Source of the DNA: Geosiphon pyriformis
Taxonomy: Eukaryota > Glomeromycota > Glomeromycetes > Archaeosporales > Geosiphonaceae
DNA: 26,893 bases
Reading direction: 5' to 3'
NCBI GenBank assembly: GCA_016748015.1
Contig: JAAOMT010000306.1
Location: 1-26,893, forward strand
The notes under the pieces are model-generated. The model had not been told where the DNA came from, made no database searches, and saw nothing but the letters and a program-made list of their open reading frames with translations. Shown piece after piece: positions 1 to 8,531 of the stretch. A program made the translations under genes and the position numbers. The first letter of the stretch is position 1. Each line of letters opens with the position of its first letter.

Positions 1-175
1 TAATTTGATCATCTTACTTTCTGTTGTACTAATTGGATTATTAATTGAATCGTAATATGTAATAAATTAATTAAATAATAAGTGATAATTTGGATTGATA
101 TTAACATATTAATTATTGATAAGAATTATAAAAATAATTTCATGCTAATTAATAGCTAAAATTCTACTGGTAACA
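1..175 (-). mobile_element. D-type LTR, 5' part (3' LTR of a minus-strand element), cut by window edge
   Basis: On the minus strand the sequence from 175 downward starts TGTTACCAGTAG and matches, base for base over long stretches, the first part of the plus-strand repeats at 22057 and 25147. Those two are about 0.93-0.96 kb long, so most of this copy lies outside the window. It is preceded on the minus strand by a purine-rich stretch (GAAAAAGAGATTA) and by an ORF that also precedes the copy at 25147. It is therefore the 3' LTR of an element lying to the right on the minus strand. Confidence 0.75.
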
Positions 176-505
176 TAATCTCTTTTTCAAAACTAAGCTC
201 TGTCGAAGTCCAAGCACTATCTGTAATGTCAAGATAGTGGTCCAAGATGATTGAAGTGATTTGTCTGAAAATTGTTGAAATTTCAGTTCTGTGAGCTTTC
301 CAATGTATTGTATTTTCAATAGTTGAAGTATTGGGCTTTGTAGGATGTTTTCACAAGTATTAAACAAATCATAGAGTCTAAAAGCTGCTTTAAGTTTGTA
401 GTGAATGTTTGTTGATCCAGCTGCTGTCTTGAATTCATTGTGAATTTGTTTTTGTATGGCTTCTGGAGTGAGTCTTAGATATTTTAAAAAAGAAAGAAAA
501 GTCAC
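164..505 (-). CDS. Terminal ORF of the D-type retrotransposon, function unknown
   Basis: This is an uninterrupted ORF of 113 codons directly upstream of the LTR. I recognise no domain. It is mostly predicted helix, fairly basic, without Cys clusters or a clear membrane segment, and ends ...KKRLCYQ. It is real rather than chance, because a decayed homologue sits in the same place before the LTR at 25147 (about 24855-25146), with shared words such as YKLK and a similar frame. Its last codons read through the polypurine tract, and the stop lies 12 bases inside the LTR. It could be the C-terminus of Pol after integrase or a separate accessory protein. The ATG at 505 is only the first available start; a longer decayed frame upstream cannot be excluded. 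Confidence 0.6.
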   Translation of the reverse strand: MTFLSFLKYLRLTPEAIQKQIHNEFKTAAGSTNIHYKLKAAFRLYDLFNTCENILQSPILQLLKIQYIGKLTELKFQQFSDKSLQSSWTTILTLQIVLGLRQSLVLKKRLCYQ

Positions 506-1680
506 ATCTTTTTATCTATATCAAAAACACAACCAGCAACAAGGAAAAACCAAAACTACTTTATAAAATTATAACCAAAATTCTTTCAATTAGTCATTAA
601 AAAAGTGTGGTGTTTAAATACCCACTTTGAAAACAAATTTATATAAATTATAAAAGAATTGTAAAAGTAAAACATAAATGAAATAGATTTTAATTAAACA
701 TTTTTATTGTTGAGACTATTTTTTAACAAGATAATATTTTATTACTTATTTTTATATTTAACAACTTGTTCAATAAAACAAGACTTAATATGAAATAGTG
801 ATAACACATAATTTAAAAGATCAAAAGTAATAAAACAACTTGAAATAGTGATAACAAATAGGTAAAAGATTATAAACAATATTATTCCAAATAGTAATAA
901 AGAATATGGGAAGACATATTTGAGATTATGATAACAAGTATTTAGAGCATAGGAAAGAGAAAAAAAGAGTAAAGAATAGAGGAAAAAACTAACTACTTAC
1001 TATAAAACTATAACAAAGAGTTGGCTCAGTATTGAACTAATATTTTTCTGAGCTGACAAAAAGGCTGTATATATAGTTAAATTATATTAAATCTACATAC
1101 TATATTAAAACTATTTAAGATACATCAATTATTTATATATTTTAATTTAATCAATTCATAATAAGCTTACTTGACATGTTATTTTCTAAGAACTAGTAAT
1201 TTTAAGATAATCAGATTTAGATGGCTGGATTTAAAACATTAATCATAAATCAATAATACCAATTGTGATTATGATCAACATAATCAAAAGTATATCAATT
1301 AATTACATTTCTTGGTAACTACTTTTAAATATTGATTACAGATCTGAAATGTTAGATTGTTTTAATAAAAGCATATGAGAATTTTGGAGCATAACAAAAT
1401 CTGTTATTATCAGATTACATATGTCAATCATTCATTTTTATTGGTGTTTCTTAGTTTGTCAAGATTTTTTTGTATTCAACTTAGTTAAACTGTTAGATTG
1501 TACTATATTTTTTTGTTGTAATCGGTTTAATTACTGATCATTTATTTTAGATTGCTGGCTGATTTTGTTGATTAAATGTGATGATATAGGTTTTTTTTGC
1601 ATGATTTTGATATTAATTTTTATTGTATATGTTGTAATTTTTGCATTAAAAAGCATGAAAATTTTCTAATAACACTATTT
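506..1680. other. Unexplained A+T-rich region, no gene seen
   Basis: No ORF or retrotransposon protein motif can be read here with confidence, apart from a faint possible continuation of the integrase of element A on the minus strand near 1560-1600 (a YIIT-like word followed by unclear sequence). It holds a tandem repeat (791-940), a purine-rich tract (about 950-990) and a TATA-like box (about 1067-1075). That combination looks like the regulatory part of another LTR, but I found no second copy or termini in the window. Confidence 0.4.
791..940. repeat. 50-bp direct tandem repeat, 2 to 3 units
   Basis: The word TGAAATAGTGATAACA starts at 791 and again at 841, exactly 50 bases apart, with similar following sequence (AAAAGAT...). 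A third, weaker unit (TTGAGATTATGATAACAAG) starts near 920. The array lies about 130 bases left of a TATA-like box. Direct repeats of this kind are common in U3 enhancer regions of LTRs, but this role is inferred. Confidence 0.6.
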
Positions 1681-1905
1681 TGATTGGTTTCAATGATTTG
1701 CTGGGTTTTGTTTTTCCTCTCTTCTGACAAACATTACAATTTTAAACATATTAAATAATATTTAAATACATGATTGGCCAATAGTATCTTTTTTTGGTTT
1801 TTTTTATAGTTGCTTCTTTATTGAAATGTCCTGCTGTTGGATTAGCATATATGTTATATAGTATTGTTTTCTTTTCTGGTTCTGTAATTACTCTGGTTGG
1901 TTAAT
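1680..1905 (-). pseudogene. Element A integrase, HHCC zinc-binding domain (fragment)
   Basis: The minus strand reads RVITEPEKKTILYNIYA, then AGHF, then KKRYYWPI, then after two stops CNVCQKRGKTK. This is the H-H-C-C zinc-binding domain at the N-terminus of Ty3/gypsy integrase; element B has the same blocks at 16170-16345 (AGHF, YYWP, CDTCQQKGK). Two in-frame stops separate the His and Cys halves. The catalytic core (D,D-35-E) that should follow toward lower coordinates cannot be recognised, apart from a doubtful trace near 1560-1600. The domain follows the RNase H of the same element, in the expected order. Confidence 0.75.
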
Positions 1906-2009
1906 CTGAATTTCTTCTGTTTTTTTAATAAAGTATATTTTGGTGAGTAATAAAGTATTTTGATTGTTGTTTTATGTTGTTTTGTTTTTTTTGAGATAAT
2001 TTTTCCTTG

Positions 2010-2475
2010 AACTGTTAAGTATTGATATAGTGTTAAAGTTGTTAGTATTTTTGTGTTTATTTTTTGTTATATTTTTGGGTTAAAATATTTTTAAATTTGT
2101 TTTATTTATAACAAACCATTAGTATTTTTATTTTTATTTTTTATAATGTACAATATAAGTATATAATAAAAGTTTTATTTTTTATCATACATAATAATTG
2201 TTTCTAAATTTTTGTTTTTAAATTGATGTCAATTCTTTGTGATTAGTGTATATCTTGAATTTTTGGCTTAAGTATTTTTTCTACTTGATAAATGCCCAAT
2301 AAATAGTTAAGTATTTTAATGCTGGTGTTTCATAGTTTTTTTCAGTTGGGCTTAAGCTTCAGCTAGTATATACTACTGAATGTTTTCTTCTACCCAGTTT
2401 TTTTTGAAATAATATTGCTTTCAATGCTTGGCCTAATATATTTGTAGTAATAATAAATAACTTGCTGTAATCTGA
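2010..2475 (-). pseudogene. Element A RNase H domain (decayed)
   Basis: On the minus strand the readable blocks are KLFIITTNILGQALKAILFQKK, SLSPTEKNYETPAL, YWAFIK and KFKIYTNHKELTSI. They match the RNase H of Ty3/gypsy Pol in order: first catalytic Asp block, the Glu block (TEKNYETPAL) and the TDH block. Both expected Asp residues are Asn here (TTN for TTD, YTNH for YTDH), each explained by a single G-to-A change. Stops interrupt the frame, for example between YTS and SLSP. It lies between RT and integrase, as expected, and is inactive. Confidence 0.75.
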
Positions 2476-2479
2476 ATAG

Positions 2480-3290
2480 ATCAAAACTAAAGCTTGAATA
2501 AGTCTTCTTTGCAAAATGTCAAAAACATCTTGTTAAGCTTCTATTTATTCATATTTTATGTTCTTGGCTTAAAATTGGTAGAATGGTTGAACCAGTTTAG
2601 AAAAGTTTTGGATGAAATGGCAATAATATTCTGTAAATCCCAAAAATGCTCTTAATTCTGTAAGATTTGTTGGTACTGAAAAGTTCTTAACAATTTTTAA
2701 TTTATTGAAATCTGTTTTAATGCTGTTTTTGTCTATGACATGTCCCAAAAATTTCAGTTTTGTTTTGCCAAAGAAACATTTGGTTGTATTTAGTTTTAAT
2801 CCAGCTTTTTTTAATTTCTCAAACACTTGCTATAGATAATAAAGATGATTATCAGATGTTTTTAAGAACACATTGGTGTTATTCAAATAAACTACTACTG
2901 ATTTCTATAGTAACTTAGTATAGACAATTTCCATGAGTCATTGGAAGATGGCTGGTGTATTGGTTAAGCTGAATGGCATGATTTCAAATTCGAAATTTTC
3001 TTTTCTTGTGATGAATATGGTTTTTTTTTTGTCTTCTGGTTTTATAGCTACTTGTTAGTAATTATTATCTAAATTGAGTATTAAGAATCATTTTTTTTTT
3101 CAAAAGTATCAAATAATTTTTGAATCTGTAAAGTCAGATAACTGTTTCCACAAATAATACTATTAAGTTTTTTATAATCTACACAAAAGTAAATTTTTCT
3201 ATTCTTTTTCTAAACTAATACCACTGGTAATAATTATAGACTTATTAATAGTTGAATTGGTCTATTGTTTAGTATTTAGTTAATTTCTTA
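2480..3290 (-). pseudogene. Element A reverse transcriptase domain (decayed)
   Basis: The clearest part is an open 85-codon stretch at 2569-2826 reading KAGLKLNTTKCFFGKTKL, FLGHVID, then LTELRAFLGFTEYYCHFIQNFS. These are the thumb/connection motifs of Ty3/gypsy RT (the GLKLN..KC and FLGH blocks). Upstream on the minus strand, near 2885-2905, the catalytic motif reads VVVYLNN where the family has YLDD, so both metal-binding Asp are Asn, a G-to-A change at each GAT. The N-terminal fingers block (VDY) lies near 3180. Frame breaks and stops are frequent. It makes cDNA from the element RNA in intact relatives; this copy cannot. Confidence 0.85.
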
Positions 3291-3333
3291 TCAGATAGCT
3301 TTGCTGGTGGTATTTTGTATGCTTTTTGTTTAA

Positions 3334-3790
3334 TTAACATAACATCTCTTGTTTTGATTTAATGTTAAATAATGTCAGTTCTGCCAAATTCATTTTTATT
3401 GGCAAAGATATCAGTAAAATTGTTGGTAGTATCTTGAACTGTATACATTGAAGTGGATCTAAGTTTTTTATATTTATTTGTTCTAATTTTTTTGGTTGGA
3501 GCAAATAACATTTCTCTTGTTTATAGATTGTTTGTAATATAATATTCACATATCTGCACAGTTATAGAAAATCTGAAATGGGGTTTGGTAGTTAGTTTTC
3601 AGCTTCTGGGCTTAAGTATTTGATGGTGGTTTTTTTTGGCATTTCAATAATGTCTCTTATAATGTTATAGACCAGAATTTTTATGTGACTAGAGTTTTTA
3701 ACTAGTATATAGAGATTGGTGAATCCAATTTTTTCTGATTCACAAATTGTAGCTTCTGCTTCAAAAATTTGAACTTGATCTTTTACTTTT
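3334..3790 (-). pseudogene. Element A linker between dUTPase-like domain and RT
   Basis: An open frame at 3334-3549 includes CYLLQPKKLEQIN and NLDPLQ, followed by a frame break. It lies just upstream of the RT fingers and corresponds to the connector that in Ty3/gypsy Pol precedes RT. No catalytic motif is visible. The upstream part to 3790 contains readable blocks with KVKDQVQIFEAEA-like composition and several stops. I assign it to Pol only from its position and continuous strand. Confidence 0.5.
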
Positions 3791-3800
3791 TTTTTATGTA

Positions 3801-4320
3801 CTAGTTGTATGATAAAATAAAAATTGATTGATGGATGAAAATAATTTCTTTCTTGTTAATAACTTCTTCTTCTGCCAAATTAATTAGTATGTCTATTTTA
3901 CCCATGAATTTGAATCCATTTATCTTTCTTGCTGTTATTCCTAATTCCTCTCTCTTTCTTACTAATACTAGTTGAACTATTTTAACCAGAGACAAGAATA
4001 TTGTCTGTGCTATCTTTTCATTAGATTTTACAGTATAGATCTTTTCTGAGTCGTTTTGTAGTATTGCAATAATATTTTTTACATATTCTGCATTAATGAT
4101 TCCTTTTCTTATATTGATTTCTCTTTTTGCTAAACTACTCCTAAATTTTAGTTGAATTATTATTGTTGTTAGAATTTCCAGTGCTACTTTCAAAACAATA
4201 CATGTGCATGAATGTGATTCTAATTTTATGGCAACTTTTTTTGGATATTTCAAATCAAACTCTACATTGATATTATGTATGTATTCTGACATAATATCTT
4301 CATTGTTATTGTTGAACCAT
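3801..4320 (-). pseudogene. Element A dUTPase-like domain within Pol
   Basis: A 163-codon open frame carries what look like the conserved motifs of trimeric dUTPase, the enzyme that hydrolyses dUTP to dUMP and keeps uracil out of DNA. Motif 1 region: NVEFDLKYP (usually DAGxDL). Motif 2: RSSLAKR (usually RSGLA). Motif 3: GIINAEYVKNI (usually GVIDxxYxGxI, so the Asp is Asn). Motif 4: NEKIAQTIF (usually GxRIAQ). Motif 5 remnant: RKINGFKFMGKID (usually RG..GFGSTG). The changes fit G-to-A decay. Element C carries the same domain at 21560-21960 in the same place, upstream of RT. dUTPase fused to Pol is known in some retroviruses; here it sits between the Cys-rich modules and RT. Assignment is by motif reading only. 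Confidence 0.7.
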
Positions 4321-4625
4321 TTTAATTTTTGGATTTTTAAAAGATCATGGAGTGTGATGTATTGTTTGGAGTTTAAATTAAGGTCTGAATTATTGCTGTT
4401 GTTATTGCTATTTTGAATAGAGCTAAAGCCATTGTTATTGTTATTATTGTTATTATTGAAGTTTAAATCTGAATTAAATAATGATTCTAATTCTGTTTTG
4501 TAGCTGCTAATTGGTTTTTTTTCTGAGATTATGTAGATTATGTGTAGTAATAAATTGTAAATAATGTTACAATTATTACAATACTAGAAATCACATAAAA
4601 TCAAACAGTGGTTACATAAGTGAGT
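4320..4625 (-). pseudogene. Element A CxxC cluster and Asn-rich linker
   Basis: The minus strand reads LCNHCLILCDF, a stop, then YCNNCNIIYN, so two CxxC pairs about 14 residues apart that could bind zinc. There follows SEKKPISSYKTELESLFN and then a low-complexity Asn/Ser-rich tract (about 4480-4390, encoded by ATT/GTT repeats on the plus strand). The linker runs directly into the dUTPase-like domain. The Asn tract was probably Asp/Asn-rich before G-to-A decay. Role unknown. Confidence 0.55.
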
Positions 4626-4739
4626 ATTAAGCTGTTTTAAATATTGTTTTTGCTTTTTTTTAGTAGATGCTAATTCTTGATAATGTTCATAGAATTGTTT
4701 TGGATCCATAATGTCAAAAATAATATTAGAGTTTGGGAT

Positions 4740-5205
4740 TTAAATGCTCTCTTCAGGTTCTGATAAGTTGTTTTTGATTGTTTTGATTTTTTTAGAAACA
4801 TGCTCTCAATTTTGACAATTATCATTCTCTAAATTTTATTGTCATTATAGAAACAGCCATCTAAACATTGTACAGCTCTCCTCTAAACAGCATTTATTGG
4901 CATTTTTTTTTTTACCCAATCACATATAAGAATCGTGTATTGACATAATTTGTCACACATTTTTCTATGACCAGAAATATTGTTCCATATTTTTTGTCTA
5001 AGAAAGTCTCTCTACAAACAAAACATAATTTGTTGTCCTATTTTTCTTGCTGTTTGGATTGTCCAAAACATTCAAAAACACATAAGTGACAATAATATTT
5101 GGTTGCTATTGGCCATTTCTTATTGTTACTACAACATGTGCTTATTGTAAACAATTTTTTGTCACATTTAACACATATAAGCTTGGATTGATGGTAAGTT
5201 GAATT
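4740..5205 (-). pseudogene. Element A Cys-rich putative zinc-binding module after protease
   Basis: The minus strand reads YVKCDKKLFTISTCC, then KYYCHLCVFECFG, then NKLCFVCRETFLDKKYG and, after a frame change, HRKMCDKLCQYTILICDWVKK and QCLDGCF. That gives several CxxC/CC pairs within about 110 residues. Element C has the same module at 23480-23690, beginning CKNCNKKLLSMEAC and ending SCFICKK. Element B has a shorter Cys-rich block in the equivalent position (14327-14406). I recognise no named family. Zinc binding is inferred from Cys spacing. It lies between protease and the dUTPase-like domain. Confidence 0.6.
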
Positions 5206-5334
5206 GGAGCAATTGGTAGCATATGGAGTATAAATAGAAGTTGTTGCTTGTTGTTTTTTTTTTTTTTTTTTTTATATAGATACCAATAATAAATAATTGT
5301 GATCATTGTCAGTCTATAAGACTTGATAAGCTTT

Positions 5335-5775
5335 TTAGATAGGTTTTTTTTCTTCTTCTTTAAACTCAATCAGTAGTATTTGTGTAGTGCTTGTTTTGAA
5401 ATGATCACATATGGCTGGTACTTGTGTGTGTTGGCTATTTTGACTGAGTAATAACTTCTGAGTGATCCAGTCAAGTACAGTATTAGTCTTGGACAGCCAA
5501 TTATTACTAACTAACACTTAGTATTGGATGGCTTCTATGATGAGGATTTTGATTGGCACTATGATGTTATTAACTTTAAATGAGAAGTCCTTAATCTTGT
5601 CAATTAAAGTTTTTATCATTCTATTAGCAGTAATAATTTAAATACTGGCAGTGTGATCAACTTAGTGACTTAATTGGTCCATAAATTGCTTAGTAATAAT
5701 GCTATTTGCTAACCCATTATCTAGAATTAATTTGATGGATTGACTATCAACTTTAGTATTAGTGTACATTGTGAT
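5335..5775 (-). pseudogene. Element A retropepsin-like aspartic protease (decayed)
   Basis: On the minus strand the block IKLILDNGLANSIITKQFM holds the active-site triad at 5713-5721 as Asp-Asn-Gly, where the family has Asp-Ser/Thr-Gly; AGT to AAT explains it. Further on come IVPIKILIIEA, a stop, then VLVSNNWLSKTNTVLDW, matching the flap and the GNDWL block of Ty3/gypsy proteases. Element C shows the same blocks at 23850-24228. Retropepsins cleave the Gag-Pol precursor. The domain is followed by an acidic linker (IEFKEEEKKP) leading to the Cys-rich module. Confidence 0.75.
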
Positions 5776-6420
5776 AATTGGTTTAGCATTAAAAGCAGCT
5801 CTACTAAATAATAGCATTTTTATTTAGTTTTCTAATTTGAATGAAAAATGGCTACTAAGAAATTGTTATTAGTGATAGTTGCTAAAGATATGTTGTTTGT
5901 AAGTGGCTTTTGGTTAGTTTTCTAATTGTTAAATAAGACATTTTTTGAAGTAACCAGAAAACTTAAATAGTTTTGGGAATTTGGGTTTTCTGTATACCTG
6001 TTTTCTGAACTCCACTGACATAATCTTGATAGCTGGGTTAATAAACTGGGGATTGGTTGGTGTATTACTATCACTGATTTTTAGTTTTGTTGTGTATGTA
6101 TGATTCTTAGTGTTTGGTTTTTGGATGATATTTAAGCTGGGTTTTGTGGCAGTGTTAAGATAAATTGAAATTAATAAATTACTTGTGGCTATGGTTGATA
6201 AATAACTAGGGCTGAGATTTAATAGATTGGAAGTATGTATATTGGTTGTTGCATCATTTGTAAGTAATAAAATTAATATTGATCTTAATTTGGAGAATAA
6301 TTCGGAGTTTGAAATTAGCAATCAGAGTTTTGATATTGATTGCTCAATCATTAATTATTTAATCTTAATCAGCAACCTATTTGTAAGTATTTTTGTTTAC
6401 TATAATAGTGGCAGATACAC
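5775..6420 (-). pseudogene. Element A Gag C-terminus with ruined zinc knuckle, and Gag-Pol linker
   Basis: At 6372-6413 the minus strand reads CHYYSKQKYLQIGC. Its spacing is that of the CCHC nucleocapsid knuckle (C-x2-C-x4-H-x4-C), but the second Cys and the His are both Tyr, as expected from G-to-A and C-to-T. Below it an open frame (5929-6321) reads through Thr/Asn/Leu-rich sequence with a basic segment (VEFRKQVYRKPKFPKLFKF) toward the protease. No other motif is seen. Confidence 0.55.
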
Positions 6421-6479
6421 ATCTCTTGTTGTCACTGTTGAGTTAATAATAATAGACACAACTGATTCTAAACTTGATT

Positions 6480-7130
6480 AGAATTTTCTGGATTTGTATG
6501 TTATTGTGGTGGCTGATAAATAGTCTAATTATTGTTAGTTAAGTATTTCTCTAATTTTTGATTAATAGATTCAGTAAATTGTTTCAGTTTCAAATCTAAG
6601 TCAGATAATCTGTTTATTACTAGATTAATGGCTTGGATGTAATTGGCTTTTAACTTAGCTGATTTAAAGTCTCAGACATAAGTGACTGTAACTTAAAGTG
6701 TTGCTAGATGTAACAGACATACACATTGCAAAATATTGCTGCATAATCTGCAAATAAACTGATTCAAAATTTGTGTAACTGTAAAATAATCAGCATTAAT
6801 AACTTGTATTTGGTGCAAATTACAATAGAAGCATCTCAAGTAAGTGGTAATGACTTCAGTATCTCCTTGCTTAATGGTGATAAAGATATATGCCAAGCAA
6901 TTAATGCCATTATTGTTGCTAAAGTATTTTAAAAATTCAACTTTGAATTTATTAAAGTTTTGGGGTTTCTGGACCAAACTCTAATATCATGAGTTAGTAA
7001 TATCTTGAAAGAAGTATGAGATTGTCTGTAATGCTTAGGCATTATCACATCATTGAGCCATGCTTGAATATTATTTTTTTTACTAGTAAATTTTTCAAGT
7101 TTTTTTATTGGTGCATAGGCCATTGGTATG
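6480..7130 (-). pseudogene. Element A Gag capsid-like domain (decayed)
   Basis: Two overlapping open stretches hold the domain. At 6929-7123 the start reads APIKKLEKFTSKKNNIQAWLNDV. At 6693-6977 it continues QKPQNFNKFKVEFLKYF, IKQGDTEVITTYLRCF, and ILNQFICRLCSNILQ. This is the typical retrotransposon Gag capsid layout: a WL block, a FxxxFxxxF block, a GD(T/S) block with a Y-L-F segment and a LxxFIxxL block. Excess Cys (FICRLCS, RCFYC) fits CGN Arg codons turned into TGN Cys codons. The family resembles, from memory, Gag proteins predicted in Rhizophagus. Below it, to 6480, are Gln-rich remnants leading to the zinc knuckle. Confidence 0.75.
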
Positions 7131-8080
7131 AGTAACAGTAGTGGTTGTGGTTGTTGTTAAAGTTGTTGCAGAGATGGTAGTTGTAATAGTTGTTGTTATA
7201 TAGCCAGTAGTACAACTGGTAGTAAATTGATCATAATTACTGGAGGTAGGTTTTGAGGAACAATAAAAGCTGGATTTAGATTGTTCAGGTTTTGCTGAGT
7301 TTGAACATTTGGAGTTTAAACTTCCAGATTTTCTAAGATCAGATTTTGTTTATTAATTTCTTAATCATTGTTCTTCTTTTCTTTGGAGTTGGTTATTTCT
7401 TAAAGACTAGTAGTTCCAAAATCTGGTTGTGATAGTAATAATTAAAATTTTGATGGCATTGATTATTGTGAATTAAATCTCTCAAAATAATTGCCATAGG
7501 TTTCTAATAGTTTAGTTTTTTCTTGTTTACTTTGGAATAGAATTCTGACTAAAAGTGTTTTTATGATTGTTGTAAATATGCCTGCTAATGTAATGTTGAT
7601 GGTATTTTTAGATGTGTGATAATATGATGGATTGATTGAGAAATTGATTTTTGGTTTCTTCCAAATAAGTGGTTGTAATTGCTTTAGTGTTCCTGCTGGT
7701 GTTTTCAATCTTTTTTTTCTTTGTCTGCAAAGATAATAAAAAATCATTGTTTGGCATATTTTTCAATTTTCTTGTTTATTTTTGTAATTAGTGGTAGAAA
7801 TAAACAGTTTTGTGGAAGTATAGTACTTTGGAGTAGTTCATTGAAAAAATTGTTGAAAACAGATTCTGGATCTTCTTGATTTCTCAAGTAATATATAATT
7901 TTTTTATTGATGTAATAATTGAAAGCTGATTCTGTTGGCCAATTACTATTTGTTAATCTGAAATGAATGTGATAATGTTAGAATAAAAATTTTGCAAATT
8001 CTAAGTGGTTTGTTTCTATTTCTTCTGATTTTGTTACTGTTTTAGATGATTGTTGTTGGTACTGTTTTTCTGTTAAATTA
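7130..8080 (-). pseudogene. Element A Gag N-terminal region
   Basis: An open frame at 7463-7747 reads CRQRKKRLKTPAGTLKQLQP followed by Thr/Ile/Pro-rich sequence and SKQEKTKLLETYGNYFERF. It has low complexity, basic patches and no recognisable fold, as is usual for the N-terminal part of Gag ahead of the capsid domain. The stretch between it and the primer-binding site at 8087 (7750-8080) contains further broken reading frames. A Gln/Thr-rich segment lies at 7130-7330. I cannot place the original start codon. Confidence 0.45.
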
Positions 8081-8086
8081 TACTTT

Positions 8087-8099
8087 ACAGAGAGCACCA
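8087..8099 (-). other. Element A primer-binding site
   Basis: The minus strand reads TGGTGCTCTCTGT, two bases after the end of the LTR at 8102. TGG is the complement of the tRNA CCA end. The same 13 bases form the primer site of element B at 11653, so a tRNA whose 3' end is ACAGAGAGCACCA is implied. I cannot say which tRNA this is. Confidence 0.8.
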
Positions 8100-8435
8100 A
8101 ATATTATAGATGATTATTTGGGGTGTTAATACAAATAACAAATCTGTAATTTGGGGCTTAATAAGTAATATGGTTAATAATATTTGAAAATTTTTGTGTT
8201 TAAAAATTTCGGTTGAATTTTTAGTATAATAAATAAAGATTCAAGTATTGTTTTATCCATAGCTTCTTGGAATCACAATTCCATCAAATTTCTTTTTCAG
8301 CATAGTGGCTAGCAATCCTTTAATAAGCAATTCTTAATTTTTATGTGTTCTACTCTTTCACAGGGGTCTTTTACTAGGCAATTTTTGATGTTAATAACTC
8401 AGTGTTTTTATTTTTTTAATCAATTAATAAAAACC

Positions 8436-8490
8436 CAAGAAAAAAAAATAAATAAAAATAAATAAAAAAAATAAAAAAAATAAAAAAAAG
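8436..8490. repeat. A-rich low-complexity tract
   Basis: The plus strand is a run of A interrupted by single T every 3-8 bases (AAAATAAATAAAAAT...). The homologous LTRs have comparable T-rich tracts at 9075-9120 (opposite orientation) and 24680-24735, so it is a family feature of the A-type LTR downstream of the transcription start. Confidence 0.7.
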
Positions 8491-8527
8491 GAAGCCAAGG
8501 CAGTTAAAGTTAATATCTCATCAATAG

Positions 8528-8531
8528 CCAT
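8528..8531. repeat. Target-site duplication CCAT, left copy
   Basis: CCAT directly precedes the TGTTAC start of the solo LTR and is repeated directly after its GTAATA end (9548-9551). Removing the LTR and one copy restores the uninterrupted LTR of element A (GCCAT joined to GATTAAGAG, matching the intact homologue GCCATAATTAAGAG). Confidence 0.85.

Larger units (their letters stand above)
8102..8531 (-). mobile_element. Element A 5' LTR, R-U5 side
   Basis: On the minus strand this segment ends ...TCATCTATAATA at 8102, next to the primer-binding site. It matches the reverse complement of the solo LTR at about 9050-9547 throughout (for example the AAAAGACC...GTGAAA and GAATTGTGATTCCAA blocks). 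It is broken at 8531 by the solo LTR; the remainder resumes at 9552 after the CCAT duplication. Rejoined, the LTR is about 0.92 kb. It contains an A-rich low-complexity stretch at 8436-8490. Confidence 0.8.

Noticed and set aside
4204-4416. Plus-strand ORF of 70 codons
   Set aside because: It lies on the opposite strand of the dUTPase-like domain, has low complexity (poly-Leu/Ser) and matches nothing; it is a shadow of the minus-strand gene.
5251-5275. Poly-T run as an RNA polymerase III terminator or a retroposon poly-A tail (minus strand)
   Set aside because: It falls inside the Pol reading region of element A (Lys-rich linker on the minus strand), with no tRNA-like or SINE-like body next to it.
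6227-6481. Plus-strand ORF of 84 codons
   Set aside because: It is antisense to the Gag zinc-knuckle region of element A; its composition is what A+T-rich antisense sequence gives.
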